Notes: generated by a model not told the origin, from the letters alone. Shown: positions 9,811-22,481, numbered from the stretch's first letter. The stretch is 64,000 nt of DNA from Perca fluviatilis (GCF_010015445.1 NC_053118.1:12381937-12445936); one strand, 5' to 3'. Numbers and translations: made by a program.

Positions 9811-10641
9811 CATTTGCCAGACCAGCTACATGCTATTTAACAGTGAATGAATATTACCGTTATTATAAGTATTTCTACTTTTCAGCACCACTGAACAAAA
9901 ATTAAGGTTCTGTGCAATCTCATGTTAAAGTTTTGGTAATAACATCATGATCTTTTTTGAAAATTGTGTGTAAAATGTCTCAACAACACTGTCCTTTTCA
10001 TTAGTAATTACGAAGTAAACAGAAGAACCGCTGAAAAAGAAAGATTGTATAAAACTGTGAGAAGGTTTGATAGGTGACATGAAACGATGACCTAAAGTTT
10101 GTGACAGCCCAGAAAAGAGAGAGGGTCATTCGGTTCATTATGTGATGTTCTATCATAAAGAAAACCCAGCAAATCTATGAGCAGCAGGGGCATCTTGGAC
10201 AGTAGTGCAGTGTGGTTTATTGTTTTAAGGACTGGCATTCTTTGCTTTGTTGCTCTGGTCCCCATCAGAGAAAAGCCGAAAGCTGGGTTGGACGCACATA
10301 TGGAACTGCTACGTTCTCCCTGCATGCTATGTTGCTCAACATCTGTTGAAATTAACAACACTGACCACAAACCTCTGTGCCAAAATTTTGGTTCAATATT
10401 AGCGTATGCAGGGATTTAAAAGCACACTGAGTCAAAGCCGTTACAGGAGACTTATCAATAGTTTTTAGATAAGTGGAGATAAAAGATTTAAGATACCCCA
10501 TGAGAAGGTCTAGAGATGGGAATAAAAGCAATGAAGTGGATTTGAAACTCAATACTATTTTTTTTTTTTTAATTACCTGCTGAGCAACCGCGTGTCCATA
10601 CTGTCATGCAGCTCCATATGTTACACTGTTGTGCAGAAGAA
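9811..10641. other. non-coding, nothing recognised
   Basis: No conserved frame, RNA gene or repeat was recognised. Confidence 0.4.
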
Positions 10642-10670
10642 AGCCACTGCCTCAGTCTCAGGCAGTGGCT
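10642..10670. repeat. perfect 11-bp stem hairpin
   Basis: Arms AGCCACTGCCT (10642-10652) and AGGCAGTGGCT (10660-10670) flank a 7-base spacer. No poly-T or gene context suggests a terminator. Confidence 0.8.
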
Positions 10671-10900
10671 CTCAAGTGTCAGCTGGGAAAAATGTAAGAG
10701 ACACGAGCAGCAGGCTGCAGAGGTCTCAGTATCACTGATGGAGGCTGGAGAACTTCCACCATGCTGTCAGTGTGTAAATGAAGCATTACTGTGAGCGGCT
10801 CTGGTGCACAAGAGTGCTAGTGCTGCAGTTGACTCGAGGACACAGACAGAGAGCGAGTAAAGGGAGAAACGGGGCTTTCCATTGCCCTAGTTTCCATGAC

Positions 10901-10979
<79 letters not shown>
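10901..10979. repeat. (TG)n microsatellite
   Basis: About 78 bases of pure TG. The Cys-Val and Thr-His open frames across it are artefacts. Confidence 0.95.
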
Positions 10980-11088
10980 TTAGCTCTTTGACGAGAATTA
11001 CAGCTTTAACTGTCTCACATTCAAACGACAAGTGAGAGTGAAAATGAACACAAAGGAAAAGAGAAAAAACTGTGTGCTTGCGTGCATG

Positions 11089-11092
11089 TGTG

Positions 11093-11125
<33 letters not shown>

Positions 11126-11168
11126 CGTGCGTGCGTGTGTGTGTGCATGCATGCGTGCATGTGTGTGC
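11089..11168. repeat. compound TG / GCGT / GCAT microsatellite
   Basis: A TG run passes into GCGTGCGT and GCATGCAT units and back to TG. Confidence 0.9.
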
Positions 11169-11534
11169 ACAATCTCACAGGTGGGCCGAATGCACATGAT
11201 TTTTGTGAAGTTACTTTGCAACCACAAACTTTCTAACATTACTTCCAGTACTTTAGTTGCAGTAAAAATCATCCAGCATCAAAGAGCACTCCCATAACCA
11301 GACTAATACAGTGACAGTGTCTGATGCTGGTAAAGAAGACAGACTGCAGGAAACAAAAGAGTTGGGGCTAAATATTTGTGGTAAATATTAACGGTTTTAA
11401 ATTCCAAGGAGTCCTCTAAGAATCTAGTTCTCAATTATCGAAGCCAAACGATTGTGAATCACCAGTTGGGTTCCAAACCAAGTATACTGTACTATGAGTT
11501 ATGTTATTCTTTTAGTCTAATTTTAATTAAGACT

Positions 11535-12010
11535 GTAAGAGTATGCAGCAAGCAGCTTTGTGAGGCTGTACTTAGGCACAGCTATGCTTTGAGCTAAACG
11601 CTTATGTTAGCATTGGCAACATGCTCACAGTGACAATGCTAACAAGTTGATGTTCAGCAGATATAATGTTTATCATGATCACTATCTTAGTTTAGTACAG
11701 TATATTAGCATGCTAACATGCTAGCATTTGTTATATAGCACAAATCACAAAAGTACAACTGAGGCTGTTGGGAATGTCATTAGGTTTGCAGGTATTAAGG
11801 CATAAACCAAAGTAGTGGACAAATTACAACTTTGACCTAATGGTGGTTCTGGAGGTAAAGTCAGGAGATCATGAATGTCTGTACTCAATTTTATTTTATG
11901 ACACAAAAGAGACATTTCATTCAAAACCACAACCAAGTCAACCTTATGGTGGTGCTACACTGAAAGTCAGAGGATCACCAAAGTCATTAGGATTCATCTT
12001 CTGAGATGTC
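11535..12010 (+). repeat. dispersed fish repeat (copy B)
   Basis: Same family and orientation as copies A and C. Landmarks include GTACTTAGGCACAG, CATGCTAACATGCTAGC, GTACAACTGAGGCTGTTGGG, TTTGCAGGTATTAAGGCATA and AAAGTCATTAGGATTCATC. It shows no insertion at the site where copy A carries its hAT-type MITE. Confidence 0.75.
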
Positions 12011-12012
12011 TA

Positions 12013-12230
12013 TAAGGGTGTTTTCACACCTAAAGTTTGTTTGCTCTGGTCCGAATCAGTTGATGAGTTTGTAAACTGGCAGCGATTTTGCCCTTGGTTC
12101 GGTTTCGTTTCACACATAGAAAAATCCAAGTGTACCAAAATGCATCATTACAATCCACGCAAGAACGTTCACTCTGCTTATTGGTCAGATGTGTCTGGGG
12201 CGGGAGCAAGAAAGTAAATACAGCAAGAAG
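12013..12230. repeat. MITE-like end with TTTTCACACC motif
   Basis: The sequence AAGGGTGTTTTCACACCT, followed by GGTCCGAATCAG-like and GGTTCGGTTTC blocks, resembles one end of a common fish MITE. I could not find the opposite end, so the limits and the class are open. Confidence 0.4.
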
Positions 12231-12339
12231 GTCCTGTGTTCTGGACTAGTGCATATTTCTTGCATCTCCATTGTCAAACTAGCTAATTTCATTTAAATAA
12301 TAAGACATTGTTTCGCGAGCGATGTTACCAACGTCTGCT

Positions 12340-13762
12340 CTGGTCACCTAGACTTCGCTCTGCTCTGCTGGCATTTGTCTCCAACTTTAGCAGCGGCTGG
12401 TTTGACCACAGAAATGCAAGTGACCGCAGTCAATTTCTGTGAGAGAAACATTGCAAGCTGCTACAGTTTGCAAATGGCACTAATGCCCCTGGATGCTCAG
12501 GGGTACATTGAGACTATGGGAGGAACTAGTGTTACTTTTCCATTTTTCCATTACAGTCTAACAAGCTATTTTCACATTAAACATATTGTATCTGTGGGAT
12601 ATAAAATAAAATACAAAGTAAAAAGGCAAACATGCTCTGATTACAGTTAAATCTGCAATCTTTGCGACAAATTAAGTTAGCATAACATTCTACATTGTAG
12701 TTCAGCCATTTACTATGAATCACAAGTTGATCCAATGTGGCCTCTATCTGCAGACTGCGTTCCAGCAGGCTGTCACTTTATATGAAGCAGTTTGTACAGC
12801 GGCAGGCCTGCAGCCAACTGCTCTACACTTGTTCCACATTCATCATGTGAACCTGTTCTACATTGCAGTGGGTGTGTTTTGTTTTGTATTGTAGGATGTA
12901 GAGATGCAGGCTATTGAGTAGAGCTTTTAAAATTGGCAAATAAACAAGGAGGCGTTCTTAGCCCCATTAGAAAAAAGCATTTGGACTTGATTTACAGTTA
13001 GCTTCCTAAAGGCTGTCAACAAAGAAAGCATTTACTCCACATCACGCCTGGTTTCTGTAATTAAGGGGTCAAGACCCCCAAAATTGCAGTTCCCTACTGA
13101 CAAGAGTCACAACTCATTTTCAGGAGAAAATGAATCTTATTCATAGACCGAGGAAAACCTAAACAGAGAATGTTTTGAAACCTGGATTTGGATTGGCTGC
13201 AGACAAAAAGACCAATTAGCAACAAGGCCTTATCCTATTGAGAGGAAAATATTGACCAGATCAGAAACATTTGAAATTTTCTTTGAACCATCCAGCTGCC
13301 ATTGTGATTTTATCTGTAAAAAAAGTGCTTTATAAATAAATGTTATACTGTTAAATGTAATATGTTCATGGCAGTCCATCCTATAGTTGTGGAGGCATTT
13401 TACTAAAAAAACAAGAATGTTAATTTGATGTTGCCGCTTGACCAAAGTGCGACAACCGACCACTGAGCCACAGTGCTGACATTTGTCAAAAGCAGGGCAG
13501 CATGAGTCAAATGGGCATATACCAACATCCAAATCTTTCTTAATTTTTCTTAATTTTTTAAAAGTTAGTGAGATTTGTCCTTTGTTGCTTTCACCATTTT
13601 TGCCATCATGATAATATCACATTGTTGTTTTTTAGGGGGGAACCTACGAGTGTCTTGTGTTATCAAGTAACTGTTTTATAACAAATGTGTCATTTATCAG
13701 TGCATACATTATTTGATTCATATCCATTGCTATTGCCACGTCGCATTACACACAACACACTG
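12340..13762. other. non-coding, nothing recognised
   Basis: Open frames of up to 100 codons have no recognisable domain. No repeat borders were found. Confidence 0.4.
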
Positions 13763-13956
13763 AGGTAGATTTACTAACACTAGCGCAGTTTACGCTGCGT
13801 CTGTTTATGCAAGTTCATTAGTAGCACACGCAATGCTTCCTCATTTTGCGTAGTATTTATCAAACCTGACACCCACCAGGCAATCAGCGTATACTCCGCC
13901 CTCTAGCGTAATTAGCCGCCTCTAAAAAGCAAAGAATGGGCCCGCATGTATCTATC

Positions 13957-14373
13957 ATGGATCTTCCTACGGGAAAAAGAAAGCGCAAGCTTAAATTTAG
14001 TGACGATGAAATTGATTAGTGCATGAAGTAACAACAAACCTGAACATATTACAGGGCAGAACATCCACGCCCTCGAAAAAAAATTCAATTTGGATTGCCG
14101 TAACAAATAAAATCAACTCGTTATCATCTACACGGAAAGAAGTGGAGGAGGTAAAAAAAAAAAACGGTGGCAAGACATAAAGCGCAGAAAAAAAGAGAAG
14201 GTGGCGTACAACTGGGCACAATCGAGGAGAACCGGTTCAGGTCCACCAGAAATAGACACGCTATCCAGAGGTGTATAGTCCAGGTGCCAGAAAGTAAAAA
14301 TCCTGCTATGTTTTTGGATCTGCCTCTACATCTAGAACAGGTGTTTTCACTAACGAGCTCATCTACCTGGTAG
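13957..14373 (+). pseudogene. Harbinger Myb/SANT-like protein, degraded
   Basis: The frame opens MDLPTGKRKRKLKFSDDEID and then meets a stop. Later pieces in shifted frames keep the signature of the family: a trihelix/Myb-like segment with KKNSIW-like and KKKWQD-like sequence near 14085-14175, then the basic stretch. In active Harbinger elements this partner protein takes the nuclease to the nucleus and recruits it to the transposon ends. Several stops and frameshifts, plus the foldback at 14267-14449, make it non-functional. The exact end is uncertain. Confidence 0.7.
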
Positions 14374-14449
14374 AGGAGCTGGTTTAGTGATGGTTGGGAC
14401 AGCTGCTGGACAGGATTTCTACTTTCTGGCATCTGGACTATACACCTCT
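14267..14449. repeat. 39-bp foldback with 105-base spacer
   Basis: Arm 14267-14305 and arm 14411-14449 are reverse complements at 37 of 39 positions. Each contains AGAGGTGTATAGTCCAG and its complement. The spacer is 14306-14410. The foldback lies inside the decayed Myb-like gene, so part of that gene is present in both orientations. Confidence 0.9.
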
Positions 14450-14844
14450 GACGCTATCTACTATTGAAAAGGTGGTACAGCAAACACTTGTTGCCGAACA
14501 GGTGGAAGGTGTGTACAGCATAGATACTGCTGAGATCTCTGTAGAGAATGAAGGTATGTGTGGTATGTATACATATGTTTATATCATTTATATGTCAACC
14601 CAACCGATGGGGTTACGTCATTAAAGAGAGTGTTATATAGTTAAATAATCGCAAAATTGTTTATCAAAACTGCAACCGACATGGAGGCTTTTTTTTTTTG
14701 CCAAGTGTATTGGATGCCATGTTTGTAACGATTGCACCTGATCCTATCACAGCAATTGTTCCAATCTGGCTTGATTTATTTTCTTCATTTTTATTTTCAA
14801 TCAATTTCAACCTAACATAGATTACTTAAGTATGCCAATACTTG

Positions 14845-16017
14845 TCATAGACATCTGCCTTCAGCCATGTCATATTGTCGGGGGGGGGGTAATGCGATGT
14901 CCTCTGGTGGCTCCATGTCCTCTGTTGGCTCCATGTCCTCCAGGGGCACACTATGGCAGATGGCTATGTTGTGCACTATGCAACAAGCCACCACAATTTT
15001 GCACACCTTCTCCGGTGTGCCAGCGCTCCACCTGTTCTGTCTAAGCAGCGCATCCGGCATTTCAAAACACTACAAGTGCACTCAATCACCCCCCTCATCT
15101 GTATTTGTGCGCGGTTGTAGTTTTGTTGTGCTGCAGTTGTGGGGTTAATTGGAGTCATTAACCATGGCTGTTGGGGATACCCACCATTACCTAATAAAAT
15201 AATGACCTGGTATTAAGGCATGAGCTGTCAGATAATGTCGCTAATAGATATGGCTGGACAAATTATTTTCCCAAGGGAAATTAAGGATCACTGTAAAACA
15301 TCCCCAAACAAACAATGCTTACCAAGTAGCCATGCCTCTCCAAAAGCCCGGTTGCTCAATCTTTGGTAGATAGCACTATGACGGAAAATGAAGCTGTCAT
15401 GGACAGACCCAGGGAATTTGGCGACGACGTTGGTGATTGACATGTTGGCATCACATATGACTTGAACATTCATTGAGTATGTATGCTTCCTTTTTTCTGT
15501 AAACGTGCTCATTGATTGAAGGTGGGAGTGTAGAGATATGAGTGCAATCATTGGCTCCTATAATGTTCGGAAAGTATGCAATGTGAAAGAATTCTTGTTT
15601 GATGCGTCTTATTTCAGCGTTAGTAGTGGGGAAATGTACGTATTGACCAGTGTGTCGTAGTAATGCGTTGATTACCTGGGTAAGTATGTGGCTGAGTGAA
15701 GGCTGCGATATTCCCACGGCTGATGCAATGACCGATTGAAATTATCCTGATACCAATATTTGTAATGTTGCCAGGAGTTTAATGTGTGCTGGGATGGAAT
15801 GTGAACGCTGAGTGAGAGGTTCCAGGTCATCTTTGATTTCATCCAGTAATTGAATTATTGCATGGCTGCTTAATTTGTAACGTCGGATGATTTCTGGTTC
15901 GCTTAATTGGAAAAGAGTGATTCTCATGGCATAAATCCTGTCTGCTCGCCGTCTTGGCCTATGCCTTCGCCTTGCTCGGATCACTGCTGCCATTGAATAA
16001 GGTACGTTTTTACACAC
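14845..16017 (-). pseudogene. HARBI1-like nuclease (Harbinger transposase), degraded
   Basis: The reading order on the minus strand starts with a basic N-terminus and the segment ITLFQLSEPEIIRRYKLSS (about 16017-15742). Next comes GISQPSLSHILTQVINAL with the first catalytic block GANDCTHI, where family members usually have GxxDCTHI (15717-15451). The second block, FPGSVHDSFIFRHS, follows at 15551-15288, and then RGVIECTCSVLKCRMRCL with the catalytic Glu (15158-14976) and CCIVHNIA. All three acidic positions of the DDE nuclease remain, but stops and frame changes split the gene into at least four pieces. The last segment carries degenerate MEP-TED repeats near 14900. Host HARBI1 is a domesticated relative; the surrounding termini and partner gene show that this one is a transposon copy. 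Confidence 0.85.
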
Positions 16018-16365
16018 AGGAAAACACGCTTCCTGGTTTAGACCTGCTTTTAAGAGGCAGAGAATTTCCCCCGCAGAATAGAGGCGCGCTTTTACTGGCA
16101 GTCTTTGTAAATACTGCGGAATATATAATTAGGCGCACTTTACGTGAATCCTCCCACCTTTTTGGGTGGAACTCCCACTTTCCCCATGACCCTCCCACGA
16201 ACGCATATTGAAAGCGCAACTTGTCTCTTCTCGCTCATGTGGCAGGTAATCTGAGATTTCACCCAAATGCGCCCTGCTTGTAAATAGCCCGCATCGGTTA
16301 AGTCAGTCTTTGCAAACAATTAATGCCAGGAAATAGGCGCAAACGGCTTGATAAATCTAGCCTAC

Positions 16366-18100
16366 TATGTATATCGTCATAGATAACAACCGTGGGTGTG
16401 TTGAAAATGACAGCACATACTGTACAGGTGTACGAGGCTGTGATTGTGCTGTGTTTGACATCACTTTATCTCTGAAATCAGTCCCACAGTGCAGTGCTCA
16501 CTCTGCACTTTCTAACCAAACCCAGATGTTAGCAGGACACTGAGAGTGACATCACACCAAAGAGTTGTCATATTTACACACCTGGTCCATTGTTACTACA
16601 CTTATTAAGTTAGAACCTCTTCATTAATGCAAGTCCCCCCTGCACACAGTCACACACCTCACAAGCTGCATCAAATTTGTATAGGTTGTGACCAGATTCA
16701 TTAGTGTGATATTCTGTTTAACTAATAAGTAACAGGCACCCCAACTTCCTTTAAGAGCCTTTGGAACAGGATAACATGTCCAAGCCAATGTCCACATTAG
16801 CTACTGAGGGACGACAGTCAGTATTTACACAACCTCAAGAGGTCACTACTCAGGGAAACATAGATCGTTTTACCCTTATGAATAAATGAGCAATGCTGTT
16901 GTTTTTCTGGTGGCGAGTCTCTCTGTTACACAGGGCTGAGTTGGAGAACCAGCCTTTTTTGGCACGTTGCAATTACTTGAGTGGAATACTGAATTTAATT
17001 ACTGTAGATGGGGCACTGACTCTGGATTGGATCTTGTCTCTTTTTACGTCCATCTGTCCATTACTTATAAAATACAGTATATCTCAGATATGATTGGACT
17101 TACCCTTACAATCCAGCATTTCAAGGATGCCTATGCTACAATTGCTAACTTGTGTATCACGAGGGACGTGTGACACATTAGTGTTCCAGTTTTGACAAAA
17201 CCTCAGACAAGATGAATTTCACCACTGAATTACAGCATTCAAAATGGCATAAAATGACCTAGGAGGAACTACAATTACTACTGTACGCAGCTCACAACAA
17301 TGTTACATATTAGTGGCCCAGATGAAGACTTCAGATCATTGAATGAGACAGCACTGTTTCAGCAAAAGATTTCCTAACTTTATATCAATCTGATTGTACG
17401 TTTAGTTTTGATTTCTTTGAAACACACATGCACACACAAATATTAGTGTTGCAAAATTCGTCCTTCTCATTCAATCTCAGCAATGATTTGGTTGTGCTCT
17501 CGTGTGACATTTTAGGGAGACGCCCACTTTCTCTCTCTTTGTTTATCAAGCAACCATCTCCATAGTGATAAAGGGAATATTGTCCAAATCCAGAGCTGAT
17601 GTTGCAACATTTAATCCTCTGATTGAATTACCAGGGAGGAGTGGAGAGAGAGGGAGAGAGAGAGGAGTTAAGTTACTTTACTTTCATAAACATTCACTTC
17701 GGTGAGGCTGTACCTAACAGTGTGAAGGTTCCAGTTGTCACTAAGAGGGGTATGCCATCATCAACACCACTGACAAGTTCAGCTTTGCTGTCCCTTTTAC
17801 AGTAATAGAGCCTTTTTATTGCTACACCGCCCTTATGTCTCATCCAAACTGAGCACCCCCGAGAGGTTTTTTCAGAACACTCATTTTTAGTGGCTGTCTA
17901 GTCTACAAAATCCTGTACTGTTTTAATGCTGCAATAATCAATATTTTGTAATTATTAATGGAACAAAGGACTATGTGTAATGCATTGCTTGTAGTGACAA
18001 ACCTATTATTTTCACTGCACTCTGCAGTTCCTCTTAGCTCTATGGAGAGTTTTAATCTTTTTTAAACCCCATTCAGATGGGATTTACATTATGTCTGTCA
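16366..18100. other. non-coding, nothing recognised
   Basis: No convincing gene or repeat. A short GA-rich run occurs at about 17636-17668. Confidence 0.4.
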
Positions 18101-18108
18101 CTAATGAA

Positions 18109-19686
18109 TAGGGGTGTCACGATTCTCCATTCTCTCGATTCGATTAAATTATCGATTCTAAGTTCACGGTTCGATTCGATTCTCGATTTTTACATTTTTT
18201 TTTTTTAAAGCACAGGTTGCAATGCCATTATTCAAATAATATTCAAAGATGTAATGCTCAAATGCAGCCTGTTATCAATATGTACTACACATTGTAGTGT
18301 AGTCTACACTACTCAGGCTTATGCATTGTCAATGCCACTATAAGCATATGGTTGTTGTTACACGTTCTGTCCTATAGAGGGACTTCCAACATTAGCCTGG
18401 CCTTGATGGGGACCTGCGTCACAGCACATTGCATTTCCGACACGCCGCTCTCTGTTTACATTCATTTCCCACAACAAGCACACAGCGACACAAATCAACA
18501 GAGAACTCTGTAATGAAACATGACCTAACAAGTGTAGTGAAGCAGCTCTGTTGTAAAGGCTAACGGTGCTCGGTTAGCACAATGACATTATGTTAGAAAG
18601 CACACCCGAAACGATTTGTCAAAAAATAAAGTAACAAAAGTGTTAGCCACGATGCTAACGGCATTGATAACTAAAGGCCCAGACACACCGACCAGACGGC
18701 CGACCCTCGGCAGAAAAGGCAGTTGGACTGAATTAAATCTGTACACCTACGAATTCCCAACATCAGTCTCCCCAAGTTGATCAAAAACGTGCCTCGGAAA
18801 CACACCAACGCGACGAGACGTAATATGTCTCCATAACAGCAGCTAATCTGTATTGTCGCCCAAAAATGAAAACCGGCAGCTGATTGGAAGAACACGTCAC
18901 GTGGGTCTTCTTTCTCCGGAAATTCAAAGACAGACTTTCATGGCGGCTTGTTCGGAATACAATCTCACATTGTACTAAAATAGTTCACTGAAACGTGTTT
19001 CTGAAAACACTTTAAGCGAGAAATAGGCCGTGCAGTTGCTGAATCTGTCTTCATTTCAGATCAACAAAGGTCAGTTTAAAAGATTTTCGTCAGATTTTGA
19101 GAGACTCTAGTCACGCTCATTCCACTCCCCATTTCCAGGTTGACACTCTACCAATCAGATGGGTCATTTGAGTCCGACTGCCCGCAGTGCCCGCCTTCCG
19201 ATTCAACATGTCAAATCGGCCAAAATGAAGGTCATCTGCCCCTCGGACAGATGACGGAACGGAACACACACCGAACAGACTCCAGTCACTGACCTCACCA
19301 GACTGTCCAACGGCCGATTATCGGCTTAGTGTGTCTCAGGCTTAAGCCAAACGGTGCTGTCACTGCTATCAAGCGTTGTCACTCACTGAAATTCCAAAAT
19401 ACATCCACACCGGCGACTTCAGTGAAAGAGGAGGGGGGTTCAGGTTCTGTCGATGGGTCTCCTGCATCTGCAGTTGCCATGCTATCTTTTGACTGGCTGT
19501 AGCTAAGTTAGAGGAGGTTGACTTGCAGCACTTCAACACGTGTGTTTTTTTTCCAGCTTGACAAGCTGACTGGACGTGACATGGGGGGCGTGGCAGCATC
19601 AACGATTCCATTTTTTTATTTGAAGCTCGTTATTGTGACTTAATTTCGGTCGATTTTGAATTAAAATCGAAATCGTGACACCCTTA
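18109..19686. mobile_element. hAT-type non-autonomous element
   Basis: A perfect 8-base duplication CTAATGAA lies at 18101-18108 and 19687-19694. The ends are TAGGGGTGTCACGATT and, on the other strand, TAAGGGTGTCACGATT. Sub-terminal ATTCGATT/ATCGATT repeats are present at both ends. No transposase frame is recognisable in 1,578 bases. A Harbinger-type MITE (18675-19342) makes up over a third of it. Confidence 0.9.
18675..19342 (+). mobile_element. Harbinger-type MITE, second copy
   Basis: TAA lies at 18672-18674 and 19343-19345. The ends are AGGCCCAGACACACCGACC and, on the other strand, AGCCTGAGACACACTAAGCC. It aligns along its length with 7930-8532, including TCCATAACAGCAG, GGAAATTCAAAG and CAGATTTTGAGAGACTCTAG. 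It carries about 65 bases more near the right end (around 19138-19200). It is nested in the hAT element. Confidence 0.9.
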
Positions 19687-19694
19687 CTAATGAA

Positions 19695-21049
19695 TGTCCA
19701 AAAAGTCCAATCATAGAAAAAAAGACACCAGAATTTGCCATCAGGTTTTAAAGTTTTCTTCATGAAAGTAATCCAGTGCTAATTGTCTATACATACGACA
19801 AAGAACCAGATGACCAGCACTGGCAGGAAAAGCAACAAAGCCCTTTAAATGATGGTGGCCATCTCCAAACAACCCCCACTGGAATCAGCTGTAGTGAAAA
19901 CTATAGGGATTGTAACATCTAGTCCTTTCAACAGAGTACATTGCAAACATGAACTGCCAATAACTAGTTTGGCATACTTTAATGGAGCCAATTTGCCAAA
20001 ATGTAAATAAAAAAAAGTATTTTATTTTATGAAGCAGGTTAAGTTGAATAGTTGTAATTGAAGTAATTGATGCAAATACACAATATAATCTCCCTCCTGA
20101 GGTGGGGCAGATTCATAAATGTTATGTTGTGAAAATGTTGGCTGGAAATAGATGACTACTTGTAGGTAACAATGTGAAGGAACCTTTGCCTTATTTGGCT
20201 GACTGACAGGGTAACACGTCCTTTTATTCTATTAGTGTAGCCATTAAACCTTTTCATACGCACATATTTTTGTCATCCCCTCTCACAGTGTGCTTACAGT
20301 CTCCTCAGCCCATTAAACTGTATGGAATCAGTGTGAGTCCCTGTATTGTTGGTAGTGTAGGTCAGTCCTCGGAGGGCCTTGTTGTGTGTTATTGCACAAA
20401 TTCATCACCATTAAGCAATCATGGCAGAGCACTCCAGTATGGTTTAAATACACACTGAGAGGAGCAGCCAGGAGAGAAAGTAGGTACTTGTTATGTGTGT
20501 TTGTAAAGCCATGTGTTGAGAATGAATTTAGGGAACTGAATTCAACTATTTATTCATTTACGTAATTAAACATTTTCAGAAGTATAGTGATATGTTTGGT
20601 TCCTATATCCTATCACAATGATGGCACATATTCTGCTCTTACACATAACAAAAAATAAAGAAAACACTGTGTATGTTGTATGCCTGCATATATTACACAC
20701 AGCCTAACTACCATTTAGTGCAGATTACACAATAAGAAACTGTGTATATGAATGTTGAGCAAAAGCAGACTCTCCAGAGCTGTTAATGCAAATTTAAACA
20801 ACCAGTTGACAGATTGTGGCTGCACTATAATGACCATAAGAGAGACTTTTTGTCTTTATTCCATGTAGTGAGGAAATGCTTGGCTGGTGGAAACTGCAGG
20901 AGTAATCCACAGCACAGTGCCAGTGCCTTTTCAGTGCCATAGCAGCTCATACAAATGTGTGAATACGGAATAGATGACATGAAAATTAATTGGATATTTG
21001 AATCAAACAATCTAACTGGGAAACAAAAATGACAGATGAACGAGTAAAT
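19695..21049. other. non-coding, nothing recognised
   Basis: AT-rich sequence without convincing frames or repeat signatures. Confidence 0.4.
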
Positions 21050-21234
21050 AGTTCTCTCTCACCACTCTCATGTTTGTAGCAGGCAGTTAGCTTAGCTTAG
21101 CTTTAAGACAGGGGGTTACAGGGGGGAACAAGCACTCTCAATAAAACCACCAATTGTCATTTTTTATTTTGTTACATTACAAATCAAACAACTAATGGCG
21201 TGTTGCTTAGTAAGCTTTAGATGTGTTGAGCCAG

Positions 21235-22481
21235 GGGTCCGTTTCAGGAAGGAGGTTTAACAAACTCTAACCCTGATGTCTGAGTTGATTTACCCTGAGA
21301 TGGGAAACTCTGAGTTTTCGGTTTCAGAACAGCTGATTTGAGTTGGTTCAATCAACTGAGAGTAGGTTCACGCGTGTGCACCACCACAATAAAAAGGCAG
21401 CATGAATGAAGCCATGATTCTACAATTCACCATGGCAACAACCACAAACAAACGGGTCGGCAGAAATACTCATGCGCACATACAGCGAGTTTGAACATGT
21501 ATTTCGTTAAAAAAGCAAAACAGCGGCTGCTGCAAAAGAGAGAGAATTTGCGTGGGAGAAAATTGCTACTAGTGTAAATGCAATATAGTGTATTAATATC
21601 ATATTTAATCATAAGTATAATATTACTGGTGAAATGGTATTGAACCTATAATCTATTTTATTTAGGTGCAATACTGTGGATGAAAAAGTAGGCCTACTAA
21701 TGCCATTCTGAGGCTGCAGCACCATCATTAACAGAATTATAATTCATAATCTTTTATTTCAAAGGGTTTCATCATTCACCTTACTGGTTTGTGTCCAGGG
21801 AACACTACAAAAATGTTTAAAAACACATTTCAGAGCGAGTCACACTCTTCTGACGGCGCATTGCTACAGTGGCTTTATGCTCCGCATCACCAATGTTGTA
21901 AAGAAAACGGCCGTTTGCAAAAAAAATTAATGTGACACAAATAATCTGCTGGGAGGTAAGAGCATAAGATGGGTGACGTTAGTGATATGAGGACGGATAC
22001 ATAGACTGGGAAGAAAAACGATACTGCTCAAATAGGTAGTTATCTGGAAATTAAAATGCGTCGGGCCTCAATATCATCTCCCGACATGTGTTTAACACCC
22101 TGCGAAGTAAAGCAACTTCTTCATCAACAGGATCGTCGACAAAAGGAAATGCCATGTTTTGAGGGGGGAAAAAAGCGTTTTATAGTCTGCCTAACACGGT
22201 TAATAAACCAACCCTGTTTTTTTATTCATGCAGATAGCAAACTGCGCTAAAATGTGCCTGATACAGACTGACTGAATGAATGAATGAGGAAATGAAAGAG
22301 AGCTGTGTCAGCAGGCTGGGCTGGTGTCAGAGGGAGGAGACTGAGAGAAACTCGAGTTACCATAGTAACTGACTCCGAGGTGAAGTTACCTCTCTTTCTG
22401 AAACAGAAAACCCAGAGTTTCCCTCATCTCAGGGTTAACAAACTCAGAGTTTTCACTAAACCTGCTTTCTGAAACGGACCC
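21235..22481. mobile_element. Harbinger-type relic with CAG target duplication
   Basis: The ends are GGGTCCGTTTCAGGAAGGAG and, on the other strand, GGGTCCGTTTCAGAAAGCAGG. CAG lies on each side (21232-21234 and 22482-22484). Sub-terminal blocks with ACTCTGAGTTTTC and its complement repeat near both ends. A Myb/SANT-like coding remnant at 21481-21582 supports the PIF/Harbinger class. The nuclease gene is not recognisable. Confidence 0.8.
21481..21582 (+). pseudogene. Myb/SANT-like remnant of a Harbinger element
   Basis: The + frame reads YSEFEHVFR, an in-frame stop, then KSKTAAAAKEREFAWEKIA. This is the typical start of the Myb/SANT-like partner protein of fish Harbinger elements (a helix followed by a Trp in the AWEKIA segment). 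Only about 34 codons are readable before similarity fades. The internal stop shows it is dead. It differs from the Myb-like gene at 13957-14373. Confidence 0.65.

Larger units (their letters stand above)
13763..16365. mobile_element. PIF/Harbinger transposon relic, two-gene type
   Basis: Both genes of a PIF/Harbinger element are recognisable: a Myb/SANT-like DNA-binding gene on + (13957-14373) and a HARBI1-like nuclease gene on - (14845-16017), arranged tail to tail. Imperfect terminal repeats flank them, with GGTAGATTTA near 13764 on the left and, on the other strand, GGCTAGATTTATC at the right end. Both genes are broken by stops and frameshifts. I could not settle a clean 3-base target duplication, so the borders are accurate only to a few bases. 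Confidence 0.85.

Noticed and set aside
10786..11178. 130-codon minus frame rich in His-Thr
   Set aside because: It is a microsatellite translation artefact covering two TG/CA runs.
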